A stretch of DNA of 40,185 nt from JAWXCB01 sp034440455. GTDB lineage: Bacteria > Bacteroidota > Bacteroidia > Chitinophagales > CAIOSU01. Positions 26,566 to 34,181 of this stretch are shown piece after piece. Location: assembly GCA_034440455.1 (NCBI GenBank), contig JAWXCB010000030.1, forward strand, positions 1 through 40,185, written 5' to 3'. The notes beneath the pieces were generated by a model, which did not search any database, was not told the origin of the DNA, and was given only the letters and a program-made list of their open reading frames with translations. The first letter of the stretch is position 1. Each line of letters begins with the position of its first letter. Made by a program: the position numbers and the translations under genes.

Positions 26566-26610
26566 AAAAGGGATTCCATCCGCCTGAGGCGGATGGAATC
26601 CCTTTTTTTT
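26566..26610 (+). terminator. Rho-independent terminator
   Basis: A perfect 19-bp stem (AAAAGGGATTCCATCCGCC with its complement) closes a three-base loop at 26585-26587 and runs into eight or more T at the right end. It lies 35 bp after the barrel gene stop, so it ends the DUF4136/barrel transcript and insulates the next gene at 26638. Confidence 0.93.
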
Positions 26611-26637
26611 AAATAGACTTTGATTAAAAAACATCCC

Positions 26638-27096
26638 ATGAATAAAAACATTTTCTTTTTTACAGCAATCACATTTTTCTCTTTCACCGTATTTGCGCAG
26701 GAACGCGATTTGGCAGAACTGCTCCGCAAAGATTTACAGAAAGAGAAAGCCACGTTGATTACGACAGCGATGGCATTCAGCACTGACGAGTCAGCCGTGT
26801 TCTGGCCTATTTATCGTGATTATGAAAAGTCGCTCTCTGCGATTATGGACAAGCGCCTTGCGCTCATTCAGGATTATGCGAATAATTATGAAAAGATGAC
26901 TCCTGAAAAATCCACCGAGATTGTGAATAAGGCATTTGACCTTGAAGCCGTGCGCACCAAGCTGCTCAAGAAATATTTCAAGAAGTTTTCAAAAGCGTTT
27001 ACCCCAACAAGAGCAGCCCGATTCGTGCAGGTGGAAAACCAGATACTGAAATTGCTTGATGTGCAGGTAGCGCAGGCACTGCCGCTGGTTTATTGA
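26638..27096 (+). CDS. Small secreted alpha-helical protein (Spy/CpxP-like)
   Basis: About 152 residues from ATG 26638, with signal peptide MNKNIFFFTAITFFSFTVFA. The mature part is all-helical and Lys/Ala-rich: FWPIYRDYEKSLSAIMDKRL, a central NNYEKMTPEK, and a C-terminal FTPTRAARFVQVENQIL, which resembles the LTxxQ motifs of the Spy/CpxP periplasmic chaperone superfamily. Such small proteins are frequent in Bacteroidota and their role is inferred only from the motif. It has its own transcription unit after the terminator at 26566-26610. Confidence 0.7.
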   Translation: MNKNIFFFTAITFFSFTVFAQERDLAELLRKDLQKEKATLITTAMAFSTDESAVFWPIYRDYEKSLSAIMDKRLALIQDYANNYEKMTPEKSTEIVNKAFDLEAVRTKLLKKYFKKFSKAFTPTRAARFVQVENQILKLLDVQVAQALPLVY

Positions 27097-27192
27097 TAAC
27101 TCCGATTTCCAAAGAGTGTTTATTATCCTTTCTTCATTGCCATTAACTTCAGGCAACGGTTATAGAACAAAATAAGAAATGGTTTATTTCAG

Positions 27193-27458
27193 TCAGGGTT
27201 GTTTTTTGTTCATCAGATAGGTGGTGAACTGTTTGATTTTGCCTTCCCGAAAATGGAACACATCGCAAAAGGCAGCATCTAAAAGTCCACCGGTTTTCAT
27301 TTTACCTTGTACTTCTCTCTCTGCAATTACAATATTACCTTCCTCAACCAGCCCAACGATAGTTATTCACGGATTGCCTTCAAAATTCTGGTTTTCAATT
27401 TCCTTATCAAATTGTTCTTTGCCTGTAAGATGAAAATATCCAGACATGCCCCAAACAA
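27193..27458 (-). pseudogene. Truncated SnoaL/NTF2-like protein remnant
   Basis: Reading the minus strand from 27458, the frame gives VWGMSGYFHLTGKEQFDKEI, then GNP followed by a TGA at 27367-27369, then ITIVGLVEEGNIVIAEREVQ and AAFCDVFHFREGKIKQFT to a TGA at 27193. These match the last two-thirds of the cone-shaped SnoaL / nuclear transport factor 2 fold (EEGNxVIAE, DVFHFxxGKIKxxTTYL). The N-terminus is missing because the IS5-family element begins exactly there. It also has an internal stop, so it is decayed. Related proteins are small ketosteroid-isomerase-like enzymes of unknown substrate. Confidence 0.7.
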
Positions 27459-28406
27459 AGACTTCTTCGGAAAATCATTGGATAGAAAGATTATAGAGAA
27501 CGGCAATCAGGTTAAATCGTAAGAGGAATCTCCTTCTCCTGTTTCTGTATTTCTCGGCAAGGATGCGGAATATTTTCAGCGTTCTTATCAGGTTTTCTAT
27601 CAGCACTCTGCTGAAACTGATGACTTGATTGTTCTTTTTATCCGCCTTGATTAAGAGATTTTTCTTGCTGCGTTTTTTCGGCAGTTCGCTGTTGGGATGC
27701 AGTTGCTGAATGCTCTGATATCCGGTATCTGTTGTCTGCGCTTTGAGCGCAGGATGAACAAGGACGCGACTTTGCTTGAAGAGTCTGAAATCATGCCTTC
27801 TCCCTTCGGTTTGTGTGGTGCAGAGAATGCGCCTGGTTTTTCGCTCGGAAACTACTTGTGTCTTGAGCGTGTGTTTCTTTTTCTTGCCTGAATAATACCT
27901 GCGTTGTTTTGTTTGGGGCGTTCAATCGGAGTTTCCGTCACATCAATCAGCACGACTTCCCAGTTATTTTCTGCTTGTAACAACTTCTTCTTGCCCGGCA
28001 AGTGAAACCGTTTATCACTGATCAGGATGCTTTCTATCTCCTGAATAATCTCGCAGACACGGCTTTCGCTTATCCCATAGGCGATGCCGATGTGCTCCAT
28101 GGTGCGGTACTCCCGATAGTACATCAGCAGCAACAGTATCTTATCCTCCCACGACAGTTTGGGCGGCTTGCCTCTTGTGGGATGTTTTCGATGTGTCGTT
28201 TTATACGCAGTGACCACCTCTGACATCTGCCTTAAAATTTCTTTGGGCACTCCCGTAGCTCTTTTAAATCGCTTGTCCGGAAGCTGTTGAATATGTTTGT
28301 AAAACATGCCTCCAAAACTCTCTCTGCACCATTACTTCCCCCTTTCTCTTTTCCCCGCTCCTTTTGACTATAATTTTGTTTGTTGTACTATTTTCTGAAG
28401 AAGTCT
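27459..28406 (-). mobile_element. IS5-family insertion sequence with 17-bp terminal inverted repeats
   Basis: The ends are AGACTTCTTCGGAAAAT (27459-27475) and ATTTTCTGAAGAAGTCT (28390-28406), matching at 16 of 17 positions when inverted. Between them lies one minus-strand transposase. Total length is 948 bp, usual for the IS427/IS1031-type members. The flanking bases AA/AA are compatible with a 2-bp target duplication, but this is too short to be sure. The left end cuts into an NTF2-like gene remnant. Because of the transposase frameshift the copy may be immobile. Confidence 0.85.
27475..28307 (-). pseudogene. IS5-family DDE transposase, split by a -1 frameshift
   Basis: From ATG 28307 the first frame reads a helix-turn-helix N-domain (LSWEDKILLLLMYYREYRTM, GISESRVCEII) and the first catalytic region VVLIDVTETPIERPKQ, then goes off frame and stops at 27852. 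The -1 frame continues without a break as QRRYYSGKKKKHTLKTQ, the second catalytic Asp in TDTGYQS, and Glu plus Lys in RVLIENLIRTLKIFRIL, ending LRFNLIAVLYNLSIQ at 27475 inside the terminal repeat. All DDE residues survive. One extra A in the four-A run (T at 27907-27910 on the plus strand) would restore an uninterrupted PKQKQRRYYSGKKK, so a single-base deletion or error is the simplest cause. About 277 residues in total. Confidence 0.85.
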
Positions 28407-28534
28407 AATCAACTTTACAAAACTGAATTTTTACAATAAAATGACGATTAAAGCGAACAATTATTGCACTGAATTTGTCGTATTTATCAGAGACTTTTCA
28501 CGTTTAGAAAACCATTTAAGACAATCTACCGTAT

Positions 28535-29113
28535 ATGAAAATGGTAAACCTTCGCAAATTGAACGAAAAGAAGCCAATTAAAGGATCGCTTTTGCTCGCA
28601 GAGCCATTTATGCTTGACCCAAACTTCAAGCGTGCAGTGGTTTTTTTGTGCGAAAAGCAAAAAAGCGGCTCGGTAGGATTTATCCTCAATAGACCGATGC
28701 CGCTTAAACTGAGCGAAGCGGTTGAAGATATTTATAACTTCGATGCGCAACTTTATTTTGGCGGTCCTGTGCAAACAGATACGCTCCATTTTATTCATAA
28801 TGTTCCCGCATTAGACGGCTGTATAAAAATCATTGACGGATTATATTGGGGCGGCAACTTTGAGGCGCTAAAAACCATGATTAATTCGGGCGAAGTGCAA
28901 CCCGAAAACTTTCGATTTTTTCTCGGCTACTCCGGCTGGGATATGAGCCAGTTGGATAGTGAATTGCAAGAAAACTCCTGGATACTTTGTCCGGCAAAGG
29001 CATCTTATGTATTCAACACAAAACCGGATATTCTCTGGAAACAAGTTTTAAAAGAAATGGGCGGAGATTACGCCATGATGATGAATTTTCCCGAAGACCC
29101 GTCTTTGAATTAG
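28535..29113 (+). CDS. yqgE: YqgE/AlgH family protein
   Basis: A 192-residue protein of the UPF0301 (YqgE/AlgH) family, a conserved cytosolic fold of uncertain biochemical role, in some species linked to regulation of alginate or other responses. Diagnostic features: KGSLLLAEPFMLDPNFKRAV at the N-terminus, GSVGFILNRPM, YFGGPVQTDTLHFIH, GLYWGGNFEALK and FLGYSGWDMSQLD. The start codon is ATG 28535 (a second ATG lies two codons on). It is single, with the IS5-family element upstream and a repeat-rich non-coding region downstream. Confidence 0.94.
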   Translation: MKMVNLRKLNEKKPIKGSLLLAEPFMLDPNFKRAVVFLCEKQKSGSVGFILNRPMPLKLSEAVEDIYNFDAQLYFGGPVQTDTLHFIHNVPALDGCIKIIDGLYWGGNFEALKTMINSGEVQPENFRFFLGYSGWDMSQLDSELQENSWILCPAKASYVFNTKPDILWKQVLKEMGGDYAMMMNFPEDPSLN

Positions 29114-29209
29114 GCTTTAATTAAAACTCCGGCTACCGATATTTTCTCTCCTGAGTGAAATCGTAGAACAACCTAATATGCTGTTCTGTTTTCTTTAATC
29201 GCAACATTC

Positions 29210-29227
29210 AAGTTGCAAATGCAACTT
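29210..29227. repeat. 18-bp near-continuous palindrome
   Basis: AAGTTGCA and TGCAACTT are perfect 8-bp arms around AA. This near-continuous dyad could be a protein-binding operator or another member of the local palindrome set. No gene starts close to it. Confidence 0.4.
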
Positions 29228-29400
29228 TGCTGAGTAAAAGGGAATGAAGATATTGAATAGGCGACAGATAGCCTAATCGTTATTCATTGCAGCGGCAGCA
29301 CCAATTTATCATGGGAAAAGTTGGGTCGTAACTAAAGTAAAGAAGATTTTGATGCGTGGAGGGAAAAGGCAGGAAATATCATTTATGCATTTTTCTGCCT

Positions 29401-29463
29401 GTGGTTGATGTTTTCACCAACCACTTCTACATGCTAAGGCTGGCAGGTGAAACCACCTGCCAG
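29401..29463. repeat. Two perfect hairpins
   Basis: The first has arms GTGGTTG (29401-29407) and CAACCAC (29418-29424). The second has 10-bp arms CTGGCAGGTG (29440-29449) and CACCTGCCAG (29454-29463) around AAAC. They resemble in style the hairpin series 150 bp further on, and neither is followed by a T-tract. Confidence 0.6.
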
Positions 29464-29547
29464 AGGCAAGAAGTTTTTCAAAATACCCTATAATGAGATC
29501 GTATCGGAAGGCTTGAACCCGATTCTTATGCATTCGCGCCCTCCCTC

Positions 29548-29580
29548 TCCGCTTGGACTAATCATCCTGTAGCATCCGCT
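29548..29580 (+). repeat. 33-bp dispersed repeat, copy 1
   Basis: It begins and ends with TCCGCT and contains ATCCTGTAGC. It matches 27 of 33 positions, without gaps, of the copy at 37839-37871 (opposite strand), and also resembles the copy at 40016-40048 beside the RAYT gene. A GTAG tetranucleotide, the kind recognised next to REP hairpins, is present. Confidence 0.65.
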
Positions 29581-29609
29581 ACTTATTGAAGATTAACTTT
29601 CCGCGCAGG

Positions 29610-29817
29610 GGCTAAAGCCGCAGAGAGTCGTTGTGGTGGTATTCTTTTTACCCCGCCATAAATGGCGGGGCTACTAATTGCCACGCCCTTCAGGGCGTGG
29701 GTAAGAGAAGCATCCCGTTCCTGCAAGGTTGTACCTTGCAGGATGTTCACTTAAAGCCTCCGGCTTTAGTGAGCCAGAGGCTCACCGTTCTCTCCTTCAA
29801 GCGACACGCTTGAAGGA
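29610..29817. repeat. Cluster of seven different short perfect hairpins
   Basis: Arms in order: GGCT/AGCC (29610-29619); CCCCGCCA/TGGCGGGG (29651-29670); CCACGCCC/GGGCGTGG (29681-29700); TCCTGCAAGGT/ACCTTGCAGGA (29719-29743); TAAAGCC/GGCTTTA (29752-29768); GTGAGCC/GGCTCAC (29769-29785); TCCTTCAAGCG/CGCTTGAAGGA (29793-29817). Loops are 2-4 bases and arms 4-11 bp without mismatch. The sequences differ from one another, so this is not a tandem array. On the minus strand GTAG directly precedes the second hairpin (CTAC at 29671-29674), a REP-like layout. Confidence 0.8.
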
Positions 29818-29825
29818 ACAGCGGG

Positions 29826-29863
29826 AGATTCTTCGGTCGCAAAGCCTCCTCAGAATGACGGGA
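29826..29863. repeat. Common dispersed intergenic repeat (AGATTCTTCG...CAGAATGACGG type)
   Basis: The segment has the two ends AGATTCTTCGG and CTCAGAATGACGGG of a short repeat that I recognise from intergenic DNA of many bacteria, usually translated as RSQSLLRMTG. Recognition rests on memory of the sequence type, not on a search. Confidence 0.5.
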
Positions 29864-29902
29864 TTTATTTACTACCCCAATTGCCGCTTTGCAGAAAAAC
29901 CT

Positions 29903-29964
29903 CACTACACTCCTGCAACATGCGCTACCAAACAATGCGTTAAAGAAATGAGAGAAGTACGCGC
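29903..29964 (+). repeat. 62-bp repeat, left copy flanking the EF-G-like gene
   Basis: It aligns without gaps to the reverse complement of 32410-32471, with 45 of 62 positions identical. Shared blocks include TGCGCTAC, CAATGCG and AGTACGCGC. Together the two copies form diverged inverted repeats about 2.4 kb apart around one gene. Confidence 0.65.
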
Positions 29965-29988
29965 AAAATCTAATTCGGTAATTTGTTT

Positions 29989-30052
29989 ATTCGATGATTC
30001 GATAATGCAGAGAGATTCATCATCGAATCACCGAATCATTGCATCATCGAAT
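29989..30052. repeat. AT-rich inverted/direct repeat cluster downstream of the EF-G-like gene
   Basis: ATTCGATGAT (29989-29998) is the inverse of ATCATCGAAT, which occurs twice (30019-30028 and 30043-30052), with further CGAATCA units between. It sits 7 bp past the stop codon of the minus-strand EF-G-like gene and can fold into alternative stems at the 3' end of that transcript. Confidence 0.5.
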
Positions 30053-30058
30053 TAACTC

Positions 30059-32188
30059 CTACGCTTCCTGCAACTCCTCCTTATGCTGCGACACGAGCTT
30101 TTGCTGCACCTCCACCGGCACGGGTTGATACTCTAAGAAATTGCGCGTGTGCTTCGCCCTGCCTTGCGAGATGCTGCGCAATGTTGAACTGTATTTATAC
30201 AGCTCGGCAAGGGGCACGCGGGCGAACACCTTTTGCGCGTGTCCATCCTGCTCCATGCCCATGATGAGGGCGCGCCTGCCTTGCAGGTCTGTAATCACTT
30301 CGCCCATACTCTCAGCAGGCGTGGTAACGGTGACTTCATAGATAGGTTCGAGGATGCGGGGCGCTGCCTCGGTGAAGGCTTGCTTGAACGCCATCATGCC
30401 CGCGATTTTGAATGCCATGTCGTTGCTGTCAACCGCGTGCATCTTGCCGTCATACACGGACACACGCACATCGCGCACGCGCGAGCCCGTGAGCGGACCG
30501 ATTTCCATTTTGTCCATCACGCCTTTGAGGATGCTGGGCAGGAAGCGCACGTCAATCGCGCCACCCACAATGCAGTTGAGAAACACGAGCTTGCCGCCCC
30601 ACGGCAGGTCAACCACTTCTTCACCGCGCACGGTGAAATCTTTGGGCTTGCCCATGCCTTCGTGATAGGGTTCAACGAGCATGTGTACTTCACCGAATTG
30701 CCCCGCTCCACCGCTCTGCTTCTTGTGGCGATAGTCAGCCTTCACTTGTTTCTGTATCGTTTCGCGATAGGGGATACGCGGCTCGATGAATTGGACTTCA
30801 ATCTTGAACAGTTTTTCGAGTTTCCATTTCACCATGTTGAGGTGCAGTTCGCCCTGCCCGCTGATAATGAGTTGGCGCAATTCGCTGTTGTGTTCCACTG
30901 ATAACGTAGGGTCTTCCGCGTGGAGGGAATGAAGCGCTTGTGAAAGTTTATCTTCTTCGCCTTGCTTCACGGTGACAACGGCAGCTTGGATAACGGGTTC
31001 GGGAAAATGTATCGGCTCGATGGCAAGGGGTATGCCTTTGGGATGCAATGTTTCGTTGGTGTGTGTTTGTTTTAATTTCACCACCGCGCCCAGGTCGCCC
31101 GCTTTCAAGAATTGAATCGGCTCGCGCTTCTTTCCTTCCATCACAAAGATTTGGTTGATACGCTCGTGGGCGCTTGTTTGCTCGTTCACTAAGTCCATTC
31201 CCGTTTTCAATTCCCCCGACATCACTTTGAAGAACGACATGTCGCCAAGGTGCGGCTCAGAAATGGTTTTGTAAATGAACAAACACGCGGGACCATTCAC
31301 ATCACACTTCAGTGTTTTGCCGTCTTCGAGCTTTGCCGGAGGCATGTCGCCCGCGCAGGGCGCTATATTATTAATGAAGCCCATGAGCCTGCCGCTGCCC
31401 ATGTCGCGCTCGGCAGAAAGGCAAAACAGCGGGAAGATGTCGCGCTTCACCATCGCCATGCGCAAGCCTTGCATCATGTGGTCTTCATCAAGCTCGCCTT
31501 TTTCAAAGTAGAGTTCCATGAGGCTTTCGTCTTCCTGCGCCACAGCTTCCACCAATTCATTATGTAATTGCTTTGCTGTTTCTTTTTCGCTGTCGGGAAT
31601 GGGGCGCTTTTCCGGCTTGCCGCCACCATCTGGAAAATGATACATGGTCATTTTCAATACATCAATAATCGCATTGAAGCCGATGCCCTGATTGAGGGGA
31701 TATTGCACAACAATCACGTTGCTGCCAAATGATTTCTTCGCCTGCTCCACGCACTTGTCAAAGTCAGCCTCTTCGCGGTCAACTTGATTCACGGCAAGGA
31801 TGAGCGGTGTGTGAAACTGCCCGGCATAGTCCCAGATAATTTCCGTGCCCACTTCCACGCCATATTGCGCATTCAGCAGCAACACGCCCGTGTCGGCAAC
31901 TTTCAGCGGAGCGACAATCTCGCCAATGAAATCGTCATAGCCCGGAGTGTCAATGATGTTGATTTTGTTTCCTTTCCATTCGGTGTACGTGAGCGTGCTG
32001 AACACGGAGTTGCCGCGTTCATGCTCCAGTTCGTGATAATCGGACACGGTGTTTTTATCCTGCACTCTGCCGCGTCTGGTGAGCAAACCGGCTTCATAAA
32101 TCATGGTTTCAGCGAGGGTGGTTTTACCCGTACCCGCGTGTCCAAGCAAGACAATGTTTTTGATGTTGCTGGCGTCATATACTTTCAT
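30059..32188 (-). CDS. Elongation factor G-like GTPase with non-canonical G3 (DTPGY)
   Basis: A 709-residue EF-G paralogue starting at ATG 32188 (MKVYDASNIKNIVLLGHAG). All five EF-G domains are present. G1 is GHAGTGKT (16-23) rather than GHIDAGKT. The switch I RGITI is RGNSV (58-62). G3 is DTPGYDDF (80-87), where Tyr84 replaces the His that positions the hydrolytic water. G4 is NQVD. Domain IV and the C-terminal domains (YEVTVTTPAESMGEVITDL, LQGRRALIMGM) look normal. A Bacteroidota EF-G2 paralogue reported to support translation without GTP hydrolysis has similar features; orthology is my inference. It may act in slow or starved translation. It is monocistronic and flanked by inverted 62-bp repeats. 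A 5' leader hairpin lies at 32341-32379. Confidence 0.9.
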   Translation of the reverse strand: MKVYDASNIKNIVLLGHAGTGKTTLAETMIYEAGLLTRRGRVQDKNTVSDYHELEHERGNSVFSTLTYTEWKGNKINIIDTPGYDDFIGEIVAPLKVADTGVLLLNAQYGVEVGTEIIWDYAGQFHTPLILAVNQVDREEADFDKCVEQAKKSFGSNVIVVQYPLNQGIGFNAIIDVLKMTMYHFPDGGGKPEKRPIPDSEKETAKQLHNELVEAVAQEDESLMELYFEKGELDEDHMMQGLRMAMVKRDIFPLFCLSAERDMGSGRLMGFINNIAPCAGDMPPAKLEDGKTLKCDVNGPACLFIYKTISEPHLGDMSFFKVMSGELKTGMDLVNEQTSAHERINQIFVMEGKKREPIQFLKAGDLGAVVKLKQTHTNETLHPKGIPLAIEPIHFPEPVIQAAVVTVKQGEEDKLSQALHSLHAEDPTLSVEHNSELRQLIISGQGELHLNMVKWKLEKLFKIEVQFIEPRIPYRETIQKQVKADYRHKKQSGGAGQFGEVHMLVEPYHEGMGKPKDFTVRGEEVVDLPWGGKLVFLNCIVGGAIDVRFLPSILKGVMDKMEIGPLTGSRVRDVRVSVYDGKMHAVDSNDMAFKIAGMMAFKQAFTEAAPRILEPIYEVTVTTPAESMGEVITDLQGRRALIMGMEQDGHAQKVFARVPLAELYKYSSTLRSISQGRAKHTRNFLEYQPVPVEVQQKLVSQHKEELQEA

Positions 32189-32340
32189 TGCGTTTATGAT
32201 TTTGGGGTGAAAAGAAAAGAACGAGCGAGACTCTAATATAAAAGTTTTTTTCGGGAAAGAAGATGACTTGGGGAATTTTTTTTGATGTGCTGATTTGCCA
32301 ATATGCCGATGAGCCAATTCGGAAAAGTCCCCTTTGCGCG

Positions 32341-32379
32341 AATGCCTGTGGCGCAGGCGAAGGGGGCTGCGCAGGCATT
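32341..32379. repeat. Bulged hairpin in the region upstream of the EF-G-like gene
   Basis: Outer arms AATGCCTG (32341-32348) and CAGGCATT (32372-32379) and inner arms CGCAG (32352-32356) and CTGCG (32367-32371) form a stem with a 3-base bulge. It lies about 150 bp before the EF-G-like start codon on its coding strand and could be in the leader, but no regulatory role is shown. Apart from this and the 62-bp repeat, 32189-32563 holds no gene. Confidence 0.5.
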
Positions 32380-32409
32380 GAGCGATTGGCAGGGGATGAT
32401 TGTTCTTGG

Positions 32410-32471
32410 GCGCGTACTGACTTTGTTTCCGTATCGCATTGTCTTGTAGCGCAGAAGGCAGGAGGGTAATG
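32410..32471 (-). repeat. 62-bp repeat, right (inverted) copy
   Basis: This is the partner of 29903-29964 (73% identity, no gaps, opposite orientation). It lies in the non-coding DNA between the EF-G-like gene and the neutral metallopeptidase gene. Confidence 0.65.
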
Positions 32472-32563
32472 GTATCTTACAGCAAGTCCTCCCACTCAAA
32501 ACAACAAACCACAAACCACAAACACTAATCCTCCTTATCTTAGATGCTTCAAAACATCAACCC

Positions 32564-33406
32564 ATGAAATGGAGAGGACGCGAAACAAGCCAGAATGTAG
32601 ATGACAGGCGCGGTGGCGGCAAAAAAGGCATTGCCTTTGGCGGTGTTGGAATCATCATTGCGGTGATAGCCTATTTCATCAGTGGCGACCCCACGCAACT
32701 TATGCAAGTGGTGCAACAACAAGCAACACAAACAGAGCAAACGCACACACCCACTACCGAAGAAAATGAAGCAGCACAGTTTGTTTCCGTGGTGCTTAAA
32801 GACACCGAAGATGTGTGGGATAAAATTTTTCGCGAGCAGTTGAATGAAAACTACTCCAAGCCACAGTTAGTGTTGTTTACCAACGAAGTGCAATCAGCCT
32901 GCGGCTTTGCCAGCGCAGCGAGCGGACCATTCTATTGCCCCGCTGACCAATACGCCTACATTGATTTGAGTTTCTATGATGAACTGAAAAACCGCTTTGG
33001 CGCATCCGGTGATTTTGCAATGGCGTATGTGGTGGCGCATGAAATCGGACATCACATCCAGAACCTGCTCGGCATCAGCGCAAAGGTGCAGGCACAGCGC
33101 GGCAAAATCAGCGATGAAGAATATAATAAACTCAGCGTAAAACTCGAATTGCAGGCTGACTTTCTCGCGGGCTTATGGGCGCATCATGCCGACAAGATGA
33201 AAGACGTGCTTGAAGAAGGCGACATCGAAGAAGCGCTAAACGCTGCCAACGCCATCGGTGACGACCGCTTGCAAAAAGAAGCGCGGGGTTATGTAGTTCC
33301 TGAATCGTTCACGCACGGCACATCCGAGCAGCGCATGTATTGGTTTAAGAAAGGCTATACTTCGGGCGACATCAGGCAGAGCGACACGTTCTCGGAAGTT
33401 CAATAA
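32564..33406 (+). CDS. Putative neutral zinc metallopeptidase (YpfJ family)
   Basis: A 280-residue membrane-anchored protein: a Gly/Arg-rich cytosolic start (MKWRGRETSQNVDDRRGGG), one membrane helix (GVGIIIAVIAYFI), then a periplasmic domain. The zinc motif AYVVAHEIGHHIQN supplies HExxH, with further ligands in ELQADFLAGLWAHHADK. CGFASAASGPFYCPAD and SEQRMYWFKKGY are family signatures. The substrate is unknown. The length equals the family norm. It starts at ATG 32564 and forms its own unit, 47 bp before the next gene on the same strand. Confidence 0.92.
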   Translation: MKWRGRETSQNVDDRRGGGKKGIAFGGVGIIIAVIAYFISGDPTQLMQVVQQQATQTEQTHTPTTEENEAAQFVSVVLKDTEDVWDKIFREQLNENYSKPQLVLFTNEVQSACGFASAASGPFYCPADQYAYIDLSFYDELKNRFGASGDFAMAYVVAHEIGHHIQNLLGISAKVQAQRGKISDEEYNKLSVKLELQADFLAGLWAHHADKMKDVLEEGDIEEALNAANAIGDDRLQKEARGYVVPESFTHGTSEQRMYWFKKGYTSGDIRQSDTFSEVQ

Positions 33407-33453
33407 GTAATTTTTTTCACGGAATAAATCCCGCACAGTATTTTTGAGTTGAA

Positions 33454-34074
33454 ATGATTTTAAAAGCAGCGCGCATATTTTTTTACACAAGCATTCTTGC
33501 TTTTGCTTCTTGCAAGTTAGAGCCATGCAAGGATTATCGCTGCGTAAATGGTCTTCCGCTGGAAGATGGCAAGAACTGTATCTGCCTCTGCGACCTCGGG
33601 TGGGATGGCGCTGACTGCACGTTGGAAGATAAATGCGTTACCAATGAGGTTGTTTGTTATGCGGGACGCGGCTATTGCAACAACAACGGACTTTGCGTGT
33701 GCAACTCGGGCTATGAAGGCGACTCCTGTGAAATATTATCCCGCACAAAATTTCTTGATGCACGCGATTCCAGTTCTTGGACTGCAACGGATACTTGCGC
33801 AAGCCTCATTTTTCAATATGAAATTGATATGGGGGCAGGCTCGGATAACAGAACGCTTGAAATCTACAACATCAGGAGTCTTGGAGCTTCGCAAGTCATC
33901 TCTGTAAGCGCCAGTAAACTAACATTTGACCAGCGCACCGATGTGCTGATAGGCGCAGTTGAAATCCGCGATTTATTCGGAACACTTTCCACTGACCTTT
34001 CTACACTGCGCGTAACATACAAATCCGAAGAGGGGCTTACATCCAATTGCAAAGGAACATGGCTCCGGCAATAG
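33454..34074 (+). CDS. EGF-like domain lipoprotein
   Basis: A 206-residue surface lipoprotein (signal to FASC, Cys20). Two Cys-rich EGF-like segments follow (CICLCDLGWDGADC and CNNNGLCVCNSGYEGDSC), then an all-beta domain of about 110 residues (SRTKFLDARDSSSWTATDTC ... GTWLRQ) seen in many Bacteroidota lipoproteins. Function is unknown; binding or adhesion is a guess from the EGF folds. It lies 47 bp after the metallopeptidase gene. Confidence 0.75.
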   Translation: MILKAARIFFYTSILAFASCKLEPCKDYRCVNGLPLEDGKNCICLCDLGWDGADCTLEDKCVTNEVVCYAGRGYCNNNGLCVCNSGYEGDSCEILSRTKFLDARDSSSWTATDTCASLIFQYEIDMGAGSDNRTLEIYNIRSLGASQVISVSASKLTFDQRTDVLIGAVEIRDLFGTLSTDLSTLRVTYKSEEGLTSNCKGTWLRQ

Positions 34075-34181
34075 GGCGCAAGAGCTTTAAAAACAATTTA
34101 CCCGTAGGTTTGTTTTATTTTGTGCAGAATACTTCTTCCTCTTTAGAATAGAATCTCTAACTTCATCAAAACATTTCCAGT

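Larger units (their letters stand above)
29114..30058. other. 945-bp non-coding region dense in hairpins and dispersed repeats
   Basis: No gene is supported between yqgE and the EF-G-like gene. The stretch contains an 8-bp-arm palindrome at 29210-29227, hairpins at 29401-29463, a 33-bp repeat (29548-29580), seven consecutive hairpins (29610-29817), a dispersed AGATTCTTCG...CAGAATGACGG element (29826-29863), a 62-bp repeat (29903-29964) and an AT-rich repeat (29989-30052). The first 95 bp after yqgE and 29228-29400 show no recognisable feature. Confidence 0.75.

Noticed and set aside
27697..27891. Small plus-strand ORF inside the insertion sequence
   Set aside because: It lies antisense to the transposase second frame, which is clearly coding.
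27903..27912. Programmed -1 frameshift in the IS transposase
   Set aside because: No canonical X XXY YYZ slippery heptamer is read in the first frame, and one extra A restores the normal family sequence. Not fully excluded without other copies.
29610..29817. CRISPR array
   Set aside because: The hairpins are all different, with no repeated direct unit or regular spacers, and no cas gene is near.
30233..30901. Long open frame antisense to the EF-G-like gene
   Set aside because: It has no recognisable domain and reflects codon bias of the real gene on the other strand. The same holds for the antisense frames within pbpC (3960-4745) and the macroglobulin gene (5562-6434).
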